Assembly: GCA_038227745.1 (NCBI GenBank)
Contig: JBBRPS010000343.1
Location: forward strand, 1-10,272
Reading direction: 5' to 3'
Length of the DNA: 10,272 nt
Source: DASPXY01 sp038227745
Lineage (GTDB): Bacteria; Planctomycetota; Planctomycetia; Gemmatales; Gemmataceae
Shown here: one piece after another, positions 1 through 6,027 of the stretch
Position numbering within the stretch: the first letter of the stretch is position 1
Layout: each line of letters begins with the position of its first letter
Notes under the pieces: generated by a model
What the model saw: the letters and a program-made list of their open reading frames with translations, nothing else
Databases searched by the model: none
What the model was told of the DNA's origin: nothing
Program-made: the position numbers and the translations under genes

Positions 1-120
1 CGTTAAGATCTGCACCGAGAATGCCGCCGTGGCGACAAGCAGCCTTGCTTGTCGCGCTCCGGAGCGCGACAAGCAAGGCTGCTTGTCGCCACGGCGGCAT
101 TCTCGGTGCAGATCTTAACG
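1..120. repeat. Perfect 120-bp palindrome with nested hairpins
   Basis: Bases 61-120 are the exact reverse complement of bases 1-60, with no spacer and no mismatch. Each arm contains a second hairpin: GCGACAAGCA (32-41) pairs with TGCTTGTCGC (46-55) around a GCCT loop, and the mirror copy lies at 66-75/80-89. The palindrome starts at the first base of the window, so its true left limit is unknown. Part of each arm (2-28 and 93-119) resembles a second intergenic site at 7911-7937. It could be a natural palindromic element of a dispersed repeat family, or a fold-back artefact if this is a contig end. Confidence 0.9.
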
Positions 121-162
121 CCTCTCCTCCCCTTCTTCTTTGCCAAATTACCCAGTTTGCCT

Positions 163-191
163 TTGACGCCGGATTTCTCCGACCCTATCCT
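163..191 (+). promoter_or_regulatory. Candidate sigma-70-type promoter for the TIGR03000 gene
   Basis: TTGACG (163-168) and TATCCT (186-191) are separated by 17 bases, matching five and four of the six consensus positions. Transcription would start near 198 and leave a leader of about 160 nt before the ATG at 358. The site overlaps inverted repeats: CTTTGACG (161-168) pairs with CGTCAAAG (208-215), and CCCTATCC (183-190) pairs with GGACAGGG (197-204) with one mismatch. These could be an operator or leader structure. This is motif matching only, and planctomycete promoters are poorly defined. Confidence 0.4.
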
Positions 192-357
192 GGCAGGGAC
201 AGGGATCCGTCAAAGTCCCACTTTGCCGCACCCTGAGCAAGGTTGCTCCACGCCCTTCTCCGGGCGGAGGCGGCAAGGGCGTCGGAACTGGAACCGCGAT
301 CACACGCCGGGGACACCAGCGAGGCCTCGGCGATCGTTCTGCATCGGAGGTCCCACA

Positions 358-1131
358 ATGTATAGCGTGGTGTTGGCGACGATGTTATCGGTGGGTGGGG
401 AAGCGCCGACCTGGCATCGCTGTCACGGCTGCTCGAGCTGTCATGGCTGCTCCAGTTGCTCGTGCTGGGGCTGTCATGGCTGCTGGGGTTGCCACGGCTG
501 CTCCAGTTGCTCGTGCTGGGGCGGTCATGGCTGCTGGGGTTGCCATGGGTGTTATAGCTGTTCGTGCTCGTGCTCGTGCTCGTGCTGGGGCTGCCACGGC
601 TGCTACAGCTGCTCGTGCTCGTGCTCGGGGTGTTGGGGCTGCCACGGCTGCACGGTCGTTTACGGTTGCTACTCCTGCTACGGCAGGGTGGTCGCCCAGG
701 GGAACGGCGGGGCGGGCGGGGGCGGCGGCGGGCAGAAGTCCGACCCGAGCCTGAGTCCGCTCAACGAGAAGGAGCGGGCCGCCATCAAGGAACTGCTCCA
801 GAACCTGCGCGAGAAGAAGGACGAGACGGGCGCGGGCAACAGCACGCGCTTCGTGAGCGCCTCGCCGTCGAAGGCCGCCATCACGGTCAGCCTGCCGGAG
901 GACGCGAAGCTCTACGTGGACGGCGTCGCCTGTCCGCTGAAGTCGGCCCGGCGTTCCTTCAATACGCCGGCCCTCCAGACCGGGCGCGAGTACTACTACA
1001 CCCTGCGGGCGGAGGTCACGCGCAACGGCCGGCCGTTCACGCAGAGTCAGCAGGTGGTCGTCTCGGCCGGGCGGCGGGTGAATGTCGAGTTCAAGAACCT
1101 GACGCCGCTGCAGACAACGGCCCAGCGCTGA
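358..1131 (+). CDS. Cysteine-rich TIGR03000-domain protein
   Basis: This 257-residue protein starts at an ATG preceded by GGAGG (346-350), 7 bases upstream. Residues 1-16 are short and mostly hydrophobic and may be a weak export signal, although basic residues are absent. Residues 22-107 contain 30 cysteines in 86 positions, built from CHGC, CSSC, CWGC, CYSC and alternating SC steps. A Gly-rich linker (about 116-125) and a charged, probably helical stretch (134-156) follow. Residues about 174-248 match the planctomycete-specific domain TIGR03000, seen as ITVSLPEDAKLYVDG, an EYYYTLRAEV strand and VNVEFKNL at the end. That domain looks like a small beta-sandwich and has no known function. Metal binding, or disulfide cross-linking at the cell surface, is inference from the cysteines. 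The gene stands alone, with a candidate promoter before it and a terminator after it. Confidence 0.88.
   Translation: MYSVVLATMLSVGGEAPTWHRCHGCSSCHGCSSCSCWGCHGCWGCHGCSSCSCWGGHGCWGCHGCYSCSCSCSCSCWGCHGCYSCSCSCSGCWGCHGCTVVYGCYSCYGRVVAQGNGGAGGGGGGQKSDPSLSPLNEKERAAIKELLQNLREKKDETGAGNSTRFVSASPSKAAITVSLPEDAKLYVDGVACPLKSARRSFNTPALQTGREYYYTLRAEVTRNGRPFTQSQQVVVSAGRRVNVEFKNLTPLQTTAQR
447..548 (+). repeat. 51-bp tandem duplication inside the Cys-rich gene
   Basis: Bases 447-497 and 498-548 are two adjacent 51-bp copies (17 codons each) that differ at two positions by eye. One difference turns the Cys of WGCHGC into Gly (WGGHGC, residue 56). A run of the hexamer GTGCTC (Cys-Ser) follows at about 564-586. 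The repeats are in frame and explain the length of the Cys-rich region. Such near-identical units suggest recent slippage or unequal crossing-over. Confidence 0.85.
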
Positions 1132-1159
1132 GTCGCCGCGACGGCACGGAGAACGCCCC

Positions 1160-1187
1160 GAAGCCCGCGTCAGCCGACGCGGGCTTC
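1160..1187 (+). terminator. Intrinsic terminator of the TIGR03000 gene
   Basis: A 12-bp perfect stem (1160-1171 with 1176-1187) closes a 4-nt AGCC loop and is followed by TTTCGTT. It lies 28 bases after the stop codon of the TIGR03000 gene. The stem ends, AAGCCC and GGGCTT, recur in the two palindromes that flank tssK. Confidence 0.75.
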
Positions 1188-1350
1188 TTTCGTTGCTGGG
1201 GAAAAATGGGGGCCCCCGCCCGGCATCATGCCAGACGAGGGCCCCACGCCAGCGGATTCTTCAACCTGTTCCGTGCCGCCGGTCAGGTCAGATAGGCTTC
1301 ATCAAGGAGACGCGGGGGGCGGGGGAACTTGCGCCGGTACGTGAAGAAAT

Positions 1351-1424
1351 GTTTAGCCGCGGTTCGCAGAACCGCGTGAGCTCGGCACGCCCGCCGCGCG
1401 CGGTTCTGCGAACCGCGGTTAAAC
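1351..1424. repeat. REP/BIME-like double palindrome, probable bidirectional terminator
   Basis: Two 26-base arms (1351-1376 and 1399-1424) pair with only one G-T wobble (1356/1419) around a 22-nt loop. Each arm is itself a hairpin: CGCGGTTC pairs with GAACCGCG around a 3-nt loop, at 1358-1376 and 1399-1417. Two small palindromic units in inverted orientation is the design of REP/BIME elements. It ends 21 bases from the stop of the convergent gene at 1446, so it could end transcription from both sides. No U-tract is present. The function is inferred. Confidence 0.75.
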
Positions 1425-1445
1425 GAAGGGGAGGGTCCGCGAAGT

Positions 1446-3116
1446 TTACTCGGCCATCGCCAGTTCCGGAGAGTGGGTGAGCCAGGCCTCGACGTGATCG
1501 AAGAGGGGGGCGAACGTCTCGCGCGTGACGGCGCCCATGGTGGCGATCTGGACCAGGCGGCGCTCCGCGAGGTAGCCGCTCTGCCCGCCGATCGCGTAGC
1601 CCCACGAGCGACAGCGGGCCACGAACGACGCGGCGCTCTCCTCCAGCGGCGGCGTGAAGCTGGTGACGACGGGGGAGGCGCACTGCTCGGCGGCGAGCGG
1701 CTCCAGGCCGAGGCGGCGCAGCTGCTGCCGGACGTAGACGCCCAGCTCGCGGTAGCGGGCGTAGGCGGTCTGGGCCTGAGACGGCGTCGAATACTCCGCC
1801 AGGGCCGCCTCCAGGGCGCCGAGGGTCGGCGACGGGAAGGTATAGCACGGGCCTTCGCTGGCCAGGGCGGCGTGGATGTCGAAGTAGCTCGGCACGCGGC
1901 TGCGGTCCATGCGCGCCAGGGCGTCGGCGTCGGCGAAGATGATCGCGGCGCCGGCGTAGGCACCCAGGGACTTGCCGCTGGCCGCCGTCGCCAGGTACAC
2001 CTCGCGCAGGTCGATCGGGACGGCCCCCAGGCTGCTGATGCAGTCCACGCACACGCGCGTGCCGCGCTTACGGGCCACGCGCACCAGGCCGGGCAGGTCG
2101 TTGAGCACGCCCGTGCTGGACTCCTGGTGGACGCCCCAGACCCAGCTGCCCGGCGGCTCGGCGGCCAGGGCCTCATCGACCTCGTCGAGGTCCCACGGCC
2201 GGCCCCAGTCCCAGCGCAGCGTGCGCGGGTGCAGGCCGAAGCGCACCGCCTGGCGGGCCAGCCGTTCGCCGAACTCGCCGTTGATGAGCAGGACGCCGCG
2301 GCCGGGGGAGAGCGTGGCGGCGAGGGTGGCGGCGACGGCCTCGTTGCCGAGTGTGCCGCTGCCGTTGAGGACGGCGACGCTGCGGCCGCCCACCATCTCG
2401 CCGAGCAGTTTGCGCAGGGCGGCGAAGCGGCGGATGAACTCGGGGCCGCGGTGGTAGACGGGCGCCTGGTGAAACGCCGTCTGCACGGCCATCGAGGTCG
2501 TGACCGGGCCGGGCAGGAGGCAGACGGCCTCCTCACGGGTCGGCGCCAGCTTGCCCACGTGCGTCTCCCACAGGCGCTTGACGCGCTGAATCTTCACGGG
2601 GAGTTGGCCGATGGTCAGCACCATCGGCACGAACGACGCCTGCCCGCACGGCACGGCCGGGCCGAGCGGGACGAAGCCGAGCTGCTCGTACAGGGCGACG
2701 CGCTCGCTGATGCCGGAGATGAACAGGTGCGTGTAGCCGTTCGCCTGGGCGTACTCGTACAGCCACCAAACCAGACCGAAGAAGAGTGTCTTGTTGCGCT
2801 CGTCGGGCTCGATGGCGAGCAGGCGAACTTCGAGGGGTCGAGTGCCGGGGCGCGTGAGGATCTCGGGGTCGCGGAGACGATCGGCGACGGAGAAGGGCGG
2901 CTGGTCGTGGACGCTGACCATGCCGACGACGCCGCCTTCGCGGAGGACGATGAGGTAGGCGTTCTTGCTATGGAACTTATCGACCAGGACGCCGCTGCCC
3001 GGGTCGGGGTGCTGCGGAATTTCGTTGACGAAGGTGCGGTAGTTGAGGCGGTGGATCTGCTCGAATTCCTGCCTGGTTTCCGCTCGCTTGAAAACGTATT
3101 GGCCGACTTTCAACAT
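1446..3116 (-). CDS. GNAT-like acyltransferase fused to class V aminotransferase
   Basis: This 556-residue protein has two parts. Residues 1-170 look like a GNAT-fold acyltransferase of the FeeM/autoinducer-synthase type: YRTFVNE near 26-32, VDKFHSKNAYLIVL, a core strand EVRLLAIEP (96-104) and the ALYEQLGF motif (141-148). The usual acyl-CoA loop R/Q-x-x-G-x-G/A is replaced by ERNKTLFFG, so acyl donor binding is uncertain. Residues 198-548 are a class V (fold-type I) PLP aminotransferase of the alanine-glyoxylate/phosphonate transaminase group: LLPGPVTTS (200-208), NGSGT (251-255) for PLP phosphate, HQESSTG (330-336), Asp358 for the pyridine nitrogen, and Lys382 in SGKSLG as the likely Schiff-base lysine. 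The start is supported by ACCTCC on the + strand (3125-3130), an SD 9 bases upstream. The substrate is unknown. Transfer of an amino group and acylation of the product is a plausible joint role, but it is inference. Confidence 0.88.
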   Translation of the reverse strand: MLKVGQYVFKRAETRQEFEQIHRLNYRTFVNEIPQHPDPGSGVLVDKFHSKNAYLIVLREGGVVGMVSVHDQPPFSVADRLRDPEILTRPGTRPLEVRLLAIEPDERNKTLFFGLVWWLYEYAQANGYTHLFISGISERVALYEQLGFVPLGPAVPCGQASFVPMVLTIGQLPVKIQRVKRLWETHVGKLAPTREEAVCLLPGPVTTSMAVQTAFHQAPVYHRGPEFIRRFAALRKLLGEMVGGRSVAVLNGSGTLGNEAVAATLAATLSPGRGVLLINGEFGERLARQAVRFGLHPRTLRWDWGRPWDLDEVDEALAAEPPGSWVWGVHQESSTGVLNDLPGLVRVARKRGTRVCVDCISSLGAVPIDLREVYLATAASGKSLGAYAGAAIIFADADALARMDRSRVPSYFDIHAALASEGPCYTFPSPTLGALEAALAEYSTPSQAQTAYARYRELGVYVRQQLRRLGLEPLAAEQCASPVVTSFTPPLEESAASFVARCRSWGYAIGGQSGYLAERRLVQIATMGAVTRETFAPLFDHVEAWLTHSPELAMAE

Positions 3117-3472
3117 CCTGGACCACCTCCGACGGTGCTTCGTCGTGCCGCCCCGGGGGGACAGAAGGCCCTCTGTCCCGGTAGGCGATCAGCGGGCGTG
3201 GCCGCGCACGCACAACGCCCTAGGCAGAGAGGTTACAAATCCTTGAGGCCGAATGCAAGGATCTGGTTAAGGGAGATTGAGAGGGAAAGGGAGGAAAGGC
3301 GTTAAACCTTCTGGTTTGTAGCCCCCGCACGCCCTTTCGGCAAGGGGAGCAAGTGTCCAGAAGCGCCGTTTGCCCGGCGCCGGCGAGCGGCCGCTTCGGA
3401 CTGGCGTTGCCGCGGCGCCTGCGTTCTAATGGAAGGACTTCCCGCCCCAAGCTCATCCCTGGAGACCGACTC
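3117..3472. other. Divergent spacer between fusion gene and Ntn hydrolase gene
   Basis: This 356-bp region must carry the starts of two divergent genes. It contains a hairpin (3158-3179), a purine-rich tract (about 3271-3299), and two weak inverted repeats (AAACC/GGTTT at 3304-3317 and CCCTT/AAGGG at 3332-3346). I found no convincing -35/-10 pair in either direction. The stretch 3353-3472 is open in the frame of the downstream gene, but it has no planctomycete-like start with an SD and does not resemble the family N-terminus. Confidence 0.5.
3158..3179. repeat. Small hairpin upstream of the fusion gene
   Basis: GGGACAGA (3158-3165) and TCTGTCCC (3172-3179) form an 8-bp perfect stem with a 6-nt loop. 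It lies 42 bases upstream of the fusion gene start, probably in its leader. It could be a dispersed intergenic repeat unit or a leader structure. Nothing in the sequence decides between these. Confidence 0.5.
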
Positions 3473-4408
3473 ATGCCGATGCACGCGATCATCGCCACCT
3501 GGCCGTTCGGCGAGACGGCGGTGCGGACCGGTCTGCCGCTGCTGCAGAAGGGCCGGCCCGCCCTCGACGCCGCCCTCGCCGGCGCCCAGGCCGTCGAGGA
3601 CGACCCGCGCGTCAACTCGGTGGGCTACGGCGGCCTGCCCAACGCCGTCGGCACCGTGCAGCTCGACGCCTGCGTCATGGACGGCCGCACCCTCAGCTGC
3701 GGCGCCGTCGCCGGCCTGGAGAACATCCGCCACCCCGCGGCCCTGGCACGCCGCGTCATGGAGCGCACGCCGCACGTCCTCCTCGTCGGCGAAGGCGCCC
3801 GCCTCTTCGCGGTGCAGCAGGGCTTCGCGCTGGAAAACCTCCACACGCCGGAGAGCCTCACCGAGTGGGAGCGGCGGCGGCCGCGGGCCGGCGGGCGCGG
3901 CAAGGTCAACCCGCGCCCGCCAAACCCCCCGGCCAACCGCGCCGGCGAGCCGCCGTTCAGCCACGACACCGTCACGGTGCTGGCGCTGGACCACAAGGGC
4001 TCACTGGGGGGCGTGTGCAGCACGTCAGGCCTGGCGCACAAGCTCCCGGGGCGCGTCGGCGACTCGCCGCTGATCGGCTCGGGGCTGTACGTCGATGACC
4101 GGGCGGGCGCCGCGGGCGCGACCGGCGTCGGCGAGGAGATCATTCGCATCGGCGGCAGCTTCTTCGTCGTCGAGGCGATGCGCGCCGGCCGCAGTCCGCA
4201 GGAGGCCTGCGAGCTGGCGGTGCGCAAGGTACACGAGGTGGCGGTGCGCCGCGGCGTCCACCCGGCGCACGTGGCGTTCCTCGCCCTGGACGTGAAGGGA
4301 CGCACCGGCGCCGCCTGCACGGCGACGACGAATTTCCAGTACGCGGCCGCGACGGGGACCAAGGTGGAGATGCGCAAGGCGCGCGAACTCGGCGCCGAGG
4401 GGAGGTGA
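3473..4408 (+). CDS. Glycosylasparaginase / isoaspartyl peptidase-type Ntn hydrolase
   Basis: This 311-residue protein belongs to the N4-(beta-N-acetylglucosaminyl)-L-asparaginase (type 2 asparaginase) family. These enzymes cleave themselves just before a threonine, which then acts as the N-terminal nucleophile on Asn-linked amides or isoaspartyl bonds. The expected cleavage site is Asp165-Thr166 in SHDTVTV. Family hallmarks are ATWPFGETA (8-16), ALDAALAG (30-37), DDPRVNSVGYGGLPN (43-57), LDACVMDG (64-71), ARRVMERTPHVLLVG (92-106), STSGLAHKLPGRVGDSP (183-199) and the Gly-rich TGVGEE (217-222). The variable linker before the nucleophile is Pro/Arg-rich (134-161). No signal peptide is visible, unlike lysosomal or periplasmic members, so a cytoplasmic role such as isoaspartyl-peptide or asparagine breakdown is likely. 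GGAG (3461-3464) is 8 bases before the ATG. The substrate cannot be read from the sequence. Confidence 0.92.
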   Translation: MPMHAIIATWPFGETAVRTGLPLLQKGRPALDAALAGAQAVEDDPRVNSVGYGGLPNAVGTVQLDACVMDGRTLSCGAVAGLENIRHPAALARRVMERTPHVLLVGEGARLFAVQQGFALENLHTPESLTEWERRRPRAGGRGKVNPRPPNPPANRAGEPPFSHDTVTVLALDHKGSLGGVCSTSGLAHKLPGRVGDSPLIGSGLYVDDRAGAAGATGVGEEIIRIGGSFFVVEAMRAGRSPQEACELAVRKVHEVAVRRGVHPAHVAFLALDVKGRTGAACTATTNFQYAAATGTKVEMRKARELGAEGR

Positions 4409-4422
4409 AAGGGACTTCGGTA

Positions 4423-4450
4423 AAGCCCACCCGTTGCAACGGGTGGGCTT
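4423..4450. terminator. 28-bp perfect palindrome between convergent genes
   Basis: The sequence is a perfect 28-bp palindrome centred on TTGCAA, with outer arms AAGCCCAC and GTGGGCTT. It lies 14 bases after the Ntn hydrolase stop and 25 bases from the tssK stop, so it can serve as a bidirectional terminator. The palindrome upstream of tssK has a 28-bp core with identical outer arms (5992-6019). U-tracts on either side are poor. Confidence 0.7.
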
Positions 4451-4475
4451 GATAGCGCCAACTCGCGGGCAGCGG

Positions 4476-5903
4476 TCACTTGCTGTCCTGCGGCACGACG
4501 TACAGGGTGAATTGCAGCGTCGTCGTCTGCTTCTTCGTCCGCACCGTCAACACGCGCTGGCCCTGGATGTTCCCGGCGATCAGGCTTTCGTTCAACCGGA
4601 TGGCGAGCGTCAGCGACTTCTGCACGTGCTGCCACTCCTCGGCGCCCGTTTCGCGCTGGATCTGGCAGTATACCTGTCCCGGCAGCGTCGGCAGGACGCG
4701 CGGCGGTCGCGGCGTGTGGGCCACCTTCAGCCCCGTCATGCCCATGCGGAAAATGGTATCGACGCGGTCCGAGCTGCCGATCTTCATGTCGAGCTGCCCC
4801 GGTTTGGTCAGCAGGCGGACCGTCTCCTCCGGGTCCAGCGGGCTCTGCACGCCGACGAACAACTGCCAGACCGACTCCAGCCACGACGGCTCCAGCGACA
4901 CCTGCATGCGCAGGCCGGCGCCGACAAACGCCCGCTCCTTGTACTCCGGCTCGACGAGGATGTCGAGCAGGGCGTCGAGGTAGCGCTTGACGCCGTAGAA
5001 GCAGCGGCCCAGGTCGTCGTGGTCGTAGCGCGGCAACTCGGGCGGCCGCCGCGTCGCCCCGAAGATCGCCATTTGCCCCACGAGCCGGCACAACTCCAGG
5101 TACGCCGTCAGCGGGTGGACGCCCTGCGCGAACGCCAGGATGCCGAGCAGCGCATACGCCTCGTTCAGCTCGCGCAGCTGGGCGAACAGCAGGGGGTCGC
5201 CCTGGGTGTGACTGTCGAAGGTGATGCCGCGCGAGACGACCTGGCCGGCGAGCACCTCGATCTTCTTGCCGATGCGGTCGTAGACGGCTTGCATGATGCC
5301 GGCCTCTAGCGGCTTCCAGGCGTCGCAGGCCAGCACGGGCGGGATGTAGTCCGTATCCAGCTCGGGTGTGGCCTCGGCGCGCGACGACTTCTGGATGCGG
5401 GCGATGGGCAGCACCTCGTAGCCGGTCTGGTCCTGCTCGGAGGTGAGCAGGCGGACGTTGAGGAGGCGGACCTGCACGGGCTGCGGGTTGACGCCGGTGT
5501 TCTCGTCCTCGAGCTCCTGGGTGTCCACGACGTAGCGGGAGCCCTCGGCGGCGCCGTCGGCGGAGACGTTGGCGCGGCCGAGGTGCAGGACGGGGACGGC
5601 GAGATAGAGCGTGACGGAGGTGCCCTGCTCGAAGGCGGGCTTGAGGTCGAGGGCGGGCAGCAGGCCGTCCTCGGGCAGGGCGATGAGGGTGCCGTCGCGC
5701 AGGCGGGCGCAGAGGGAGCGGACCACGCCGCGGTAGTTGGCCAGGGCGTCGAGGTCCAGCTCGACGGCGCGCAGGCCCCAGTTGTAATGGACGTCCCACT
5801 TCTCGCTGCGATCGACCAGGTGGGCCCAGTAGCGCTGGGCGGTCTGGAAGTGCTGCGGGCGGATGAACATCCCCTCGTGCCAGTGTACCGCGCGCGTCGT
5901 CAT
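4476..5903 (-). CDS. Type VI secretion system baseplate subunit TssK
   Basis: This 475-residue protein matches TssK (ImpJ/VasE), the trimeric baseplate subunit that links the T6SS sheath and tail tip to the inner-membrane complex; its length fits the family. Motifs are WHEGMFIRPQHFQ (8-20) at the conserved N-terminus, HPLTAYLELCRLVGQMAIF (263-281) in the helical middle domain and YDHDDLGRCF (293-302). The C-terminal receptor-binding domain (about 320-475) is present and ends in a beta-rich tail. I chose the ATG at 5903 because family similarity begins there and GAAAGG lies just upstream. The frame is open to 5999, but those extra codons come from the intergenic repeat. No tssJLM, tssBC, hcp, vgrG or clpV is in the window, and the gene is bounded by palindromes on both sides, so it looks like a detached T6SS gene. 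Confidence 0.93.
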   Translation of the reverse strand: MTTRAVHWHEGMFIRPQHFQTAQRYWAHLVDRSEKWDVHYNWGLRAVELDLDALANYRGVVRSLCARLRDGTLIALPEDGLLPALDLKPAFEQGTSVTLYLAVPVLHLGRANVSADGAAEGSRYVVDTQELEDENTGVNPQPVQVRLLNVRLLTSEQDQTGYEVLPIARIQKSSRAEATPELDTDYIPPVLACDAWKPLEAGIMQAVYDRIGKKIEVLAGQVVSRGITFDSHTQGDPLLFAQLRELNEAYALLGILAFAQGVHPLTAYLELCRLVGQMAIFGATRRPPELPRYDHDDLGRCFYGVKRYLDALLDILVEPEYKERAFVGAGLRMQVSLEPSWLESVWQLFVGVQSPLDPEETVRLLTKPGQLDMKIGSSDRVDTIFRMGMTGLKVAHTPRPPRVLPTLPGQVYCQIQRETGAEEWQHVQKSLTLAIRLNESLIAGNIQGQRVLTVRTKKQTTTLQFTLYVVPQDSK

Positions 5904-5983
5904 GGCAGTGCCTTTCGTCGTCGTTGCGGGGCGGACGAGCAACATCCTATCCAGGAGGAGGGAGTAGGGAATAGGGAATAGGG

Positions 5984-6027
5984 AGTAGGGAAAGCCCACG
6001 GGTGGCCACCCGTGGGCTTTCCCTACT
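5984..6027. terminator. 44-bp perfect palindrome with flanking GGGAATAGGG repeats
   Basis: Bases 5984-6005 are the exact reverse complement of 6006-6027. The 28-bp core (5992-6019) has the same outer arms, AAGCCCAC and GTGGGCTT, as the palindrome at 4423-4450. Imperfect GGGAGTAGGG/GGGAATAGGG units on the left (5961-5990), with complementary units on the right (6021-6047), extend the dyad to about 87 bp. The stop codon of the sulfatase-fold gene (6026-6028) overlaps its edge. It can terminate that gene before tssK, and probably also belongs to a dispersed repeat family. Confidence 0.75.

Larger units (their letters stand above)
1132..1445. other. Convergent spacer between the TIGR03000 and fusion genes
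   Basis: This 314-bp spacer separates two convergent genes. It holds the terminator at 1160-1187 and the double-unit hairpin at 1351-1424. Between them are two minor palindromes, GGGGGCCCCC (1208-1217) and GGCATCATGCC (1222-1232). I see no coding sequence with a ribosome-binding site, and no RNA gene. Confidence 0.6.

Noticed and set aside
1..120. Replication origin or phage attachment site
   Set aside because: No DnaA-box cluster, AT-rich region, integrase gene or duplicated tRNA end is present.
21..236. Small protein reading through the edge palindrome
   Set aside because: It is encoded mostly by the palindrome itself and has no SD. The same peptide-like string arises from the repeat near 7930 on the other strand.
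395..754. Ala/Arg/Val-rich frames on both strands over the Cys-repeat region
   Set aside because: Short-period repeats without stop codons keep several frames open. Only the frame from 358 leads into the TIGR03000 domain.
1473..3305. 610-codon open frame on the + strand opposite the fusion gene
   Set aside because: It is a mirror of a clear enzyme gene in high-GC DNA, its product is Arg/Ala/Gly-rich without a recognisable domain, and no SD supports it.
3625..5799. 724-codon open frame on the - strand across two genes
   Set aside because: It spans two well-supported genes and their terminator, and the product is low-complexity Arg/Ala/Pro.
5904..5999. Longer N-terminus for TssK starting at 5999
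   Set aside because: The extra 32 codons come from the palindrome and GGGAATAGGG repeats, and TssK similarity begins at the ATG at 5903.
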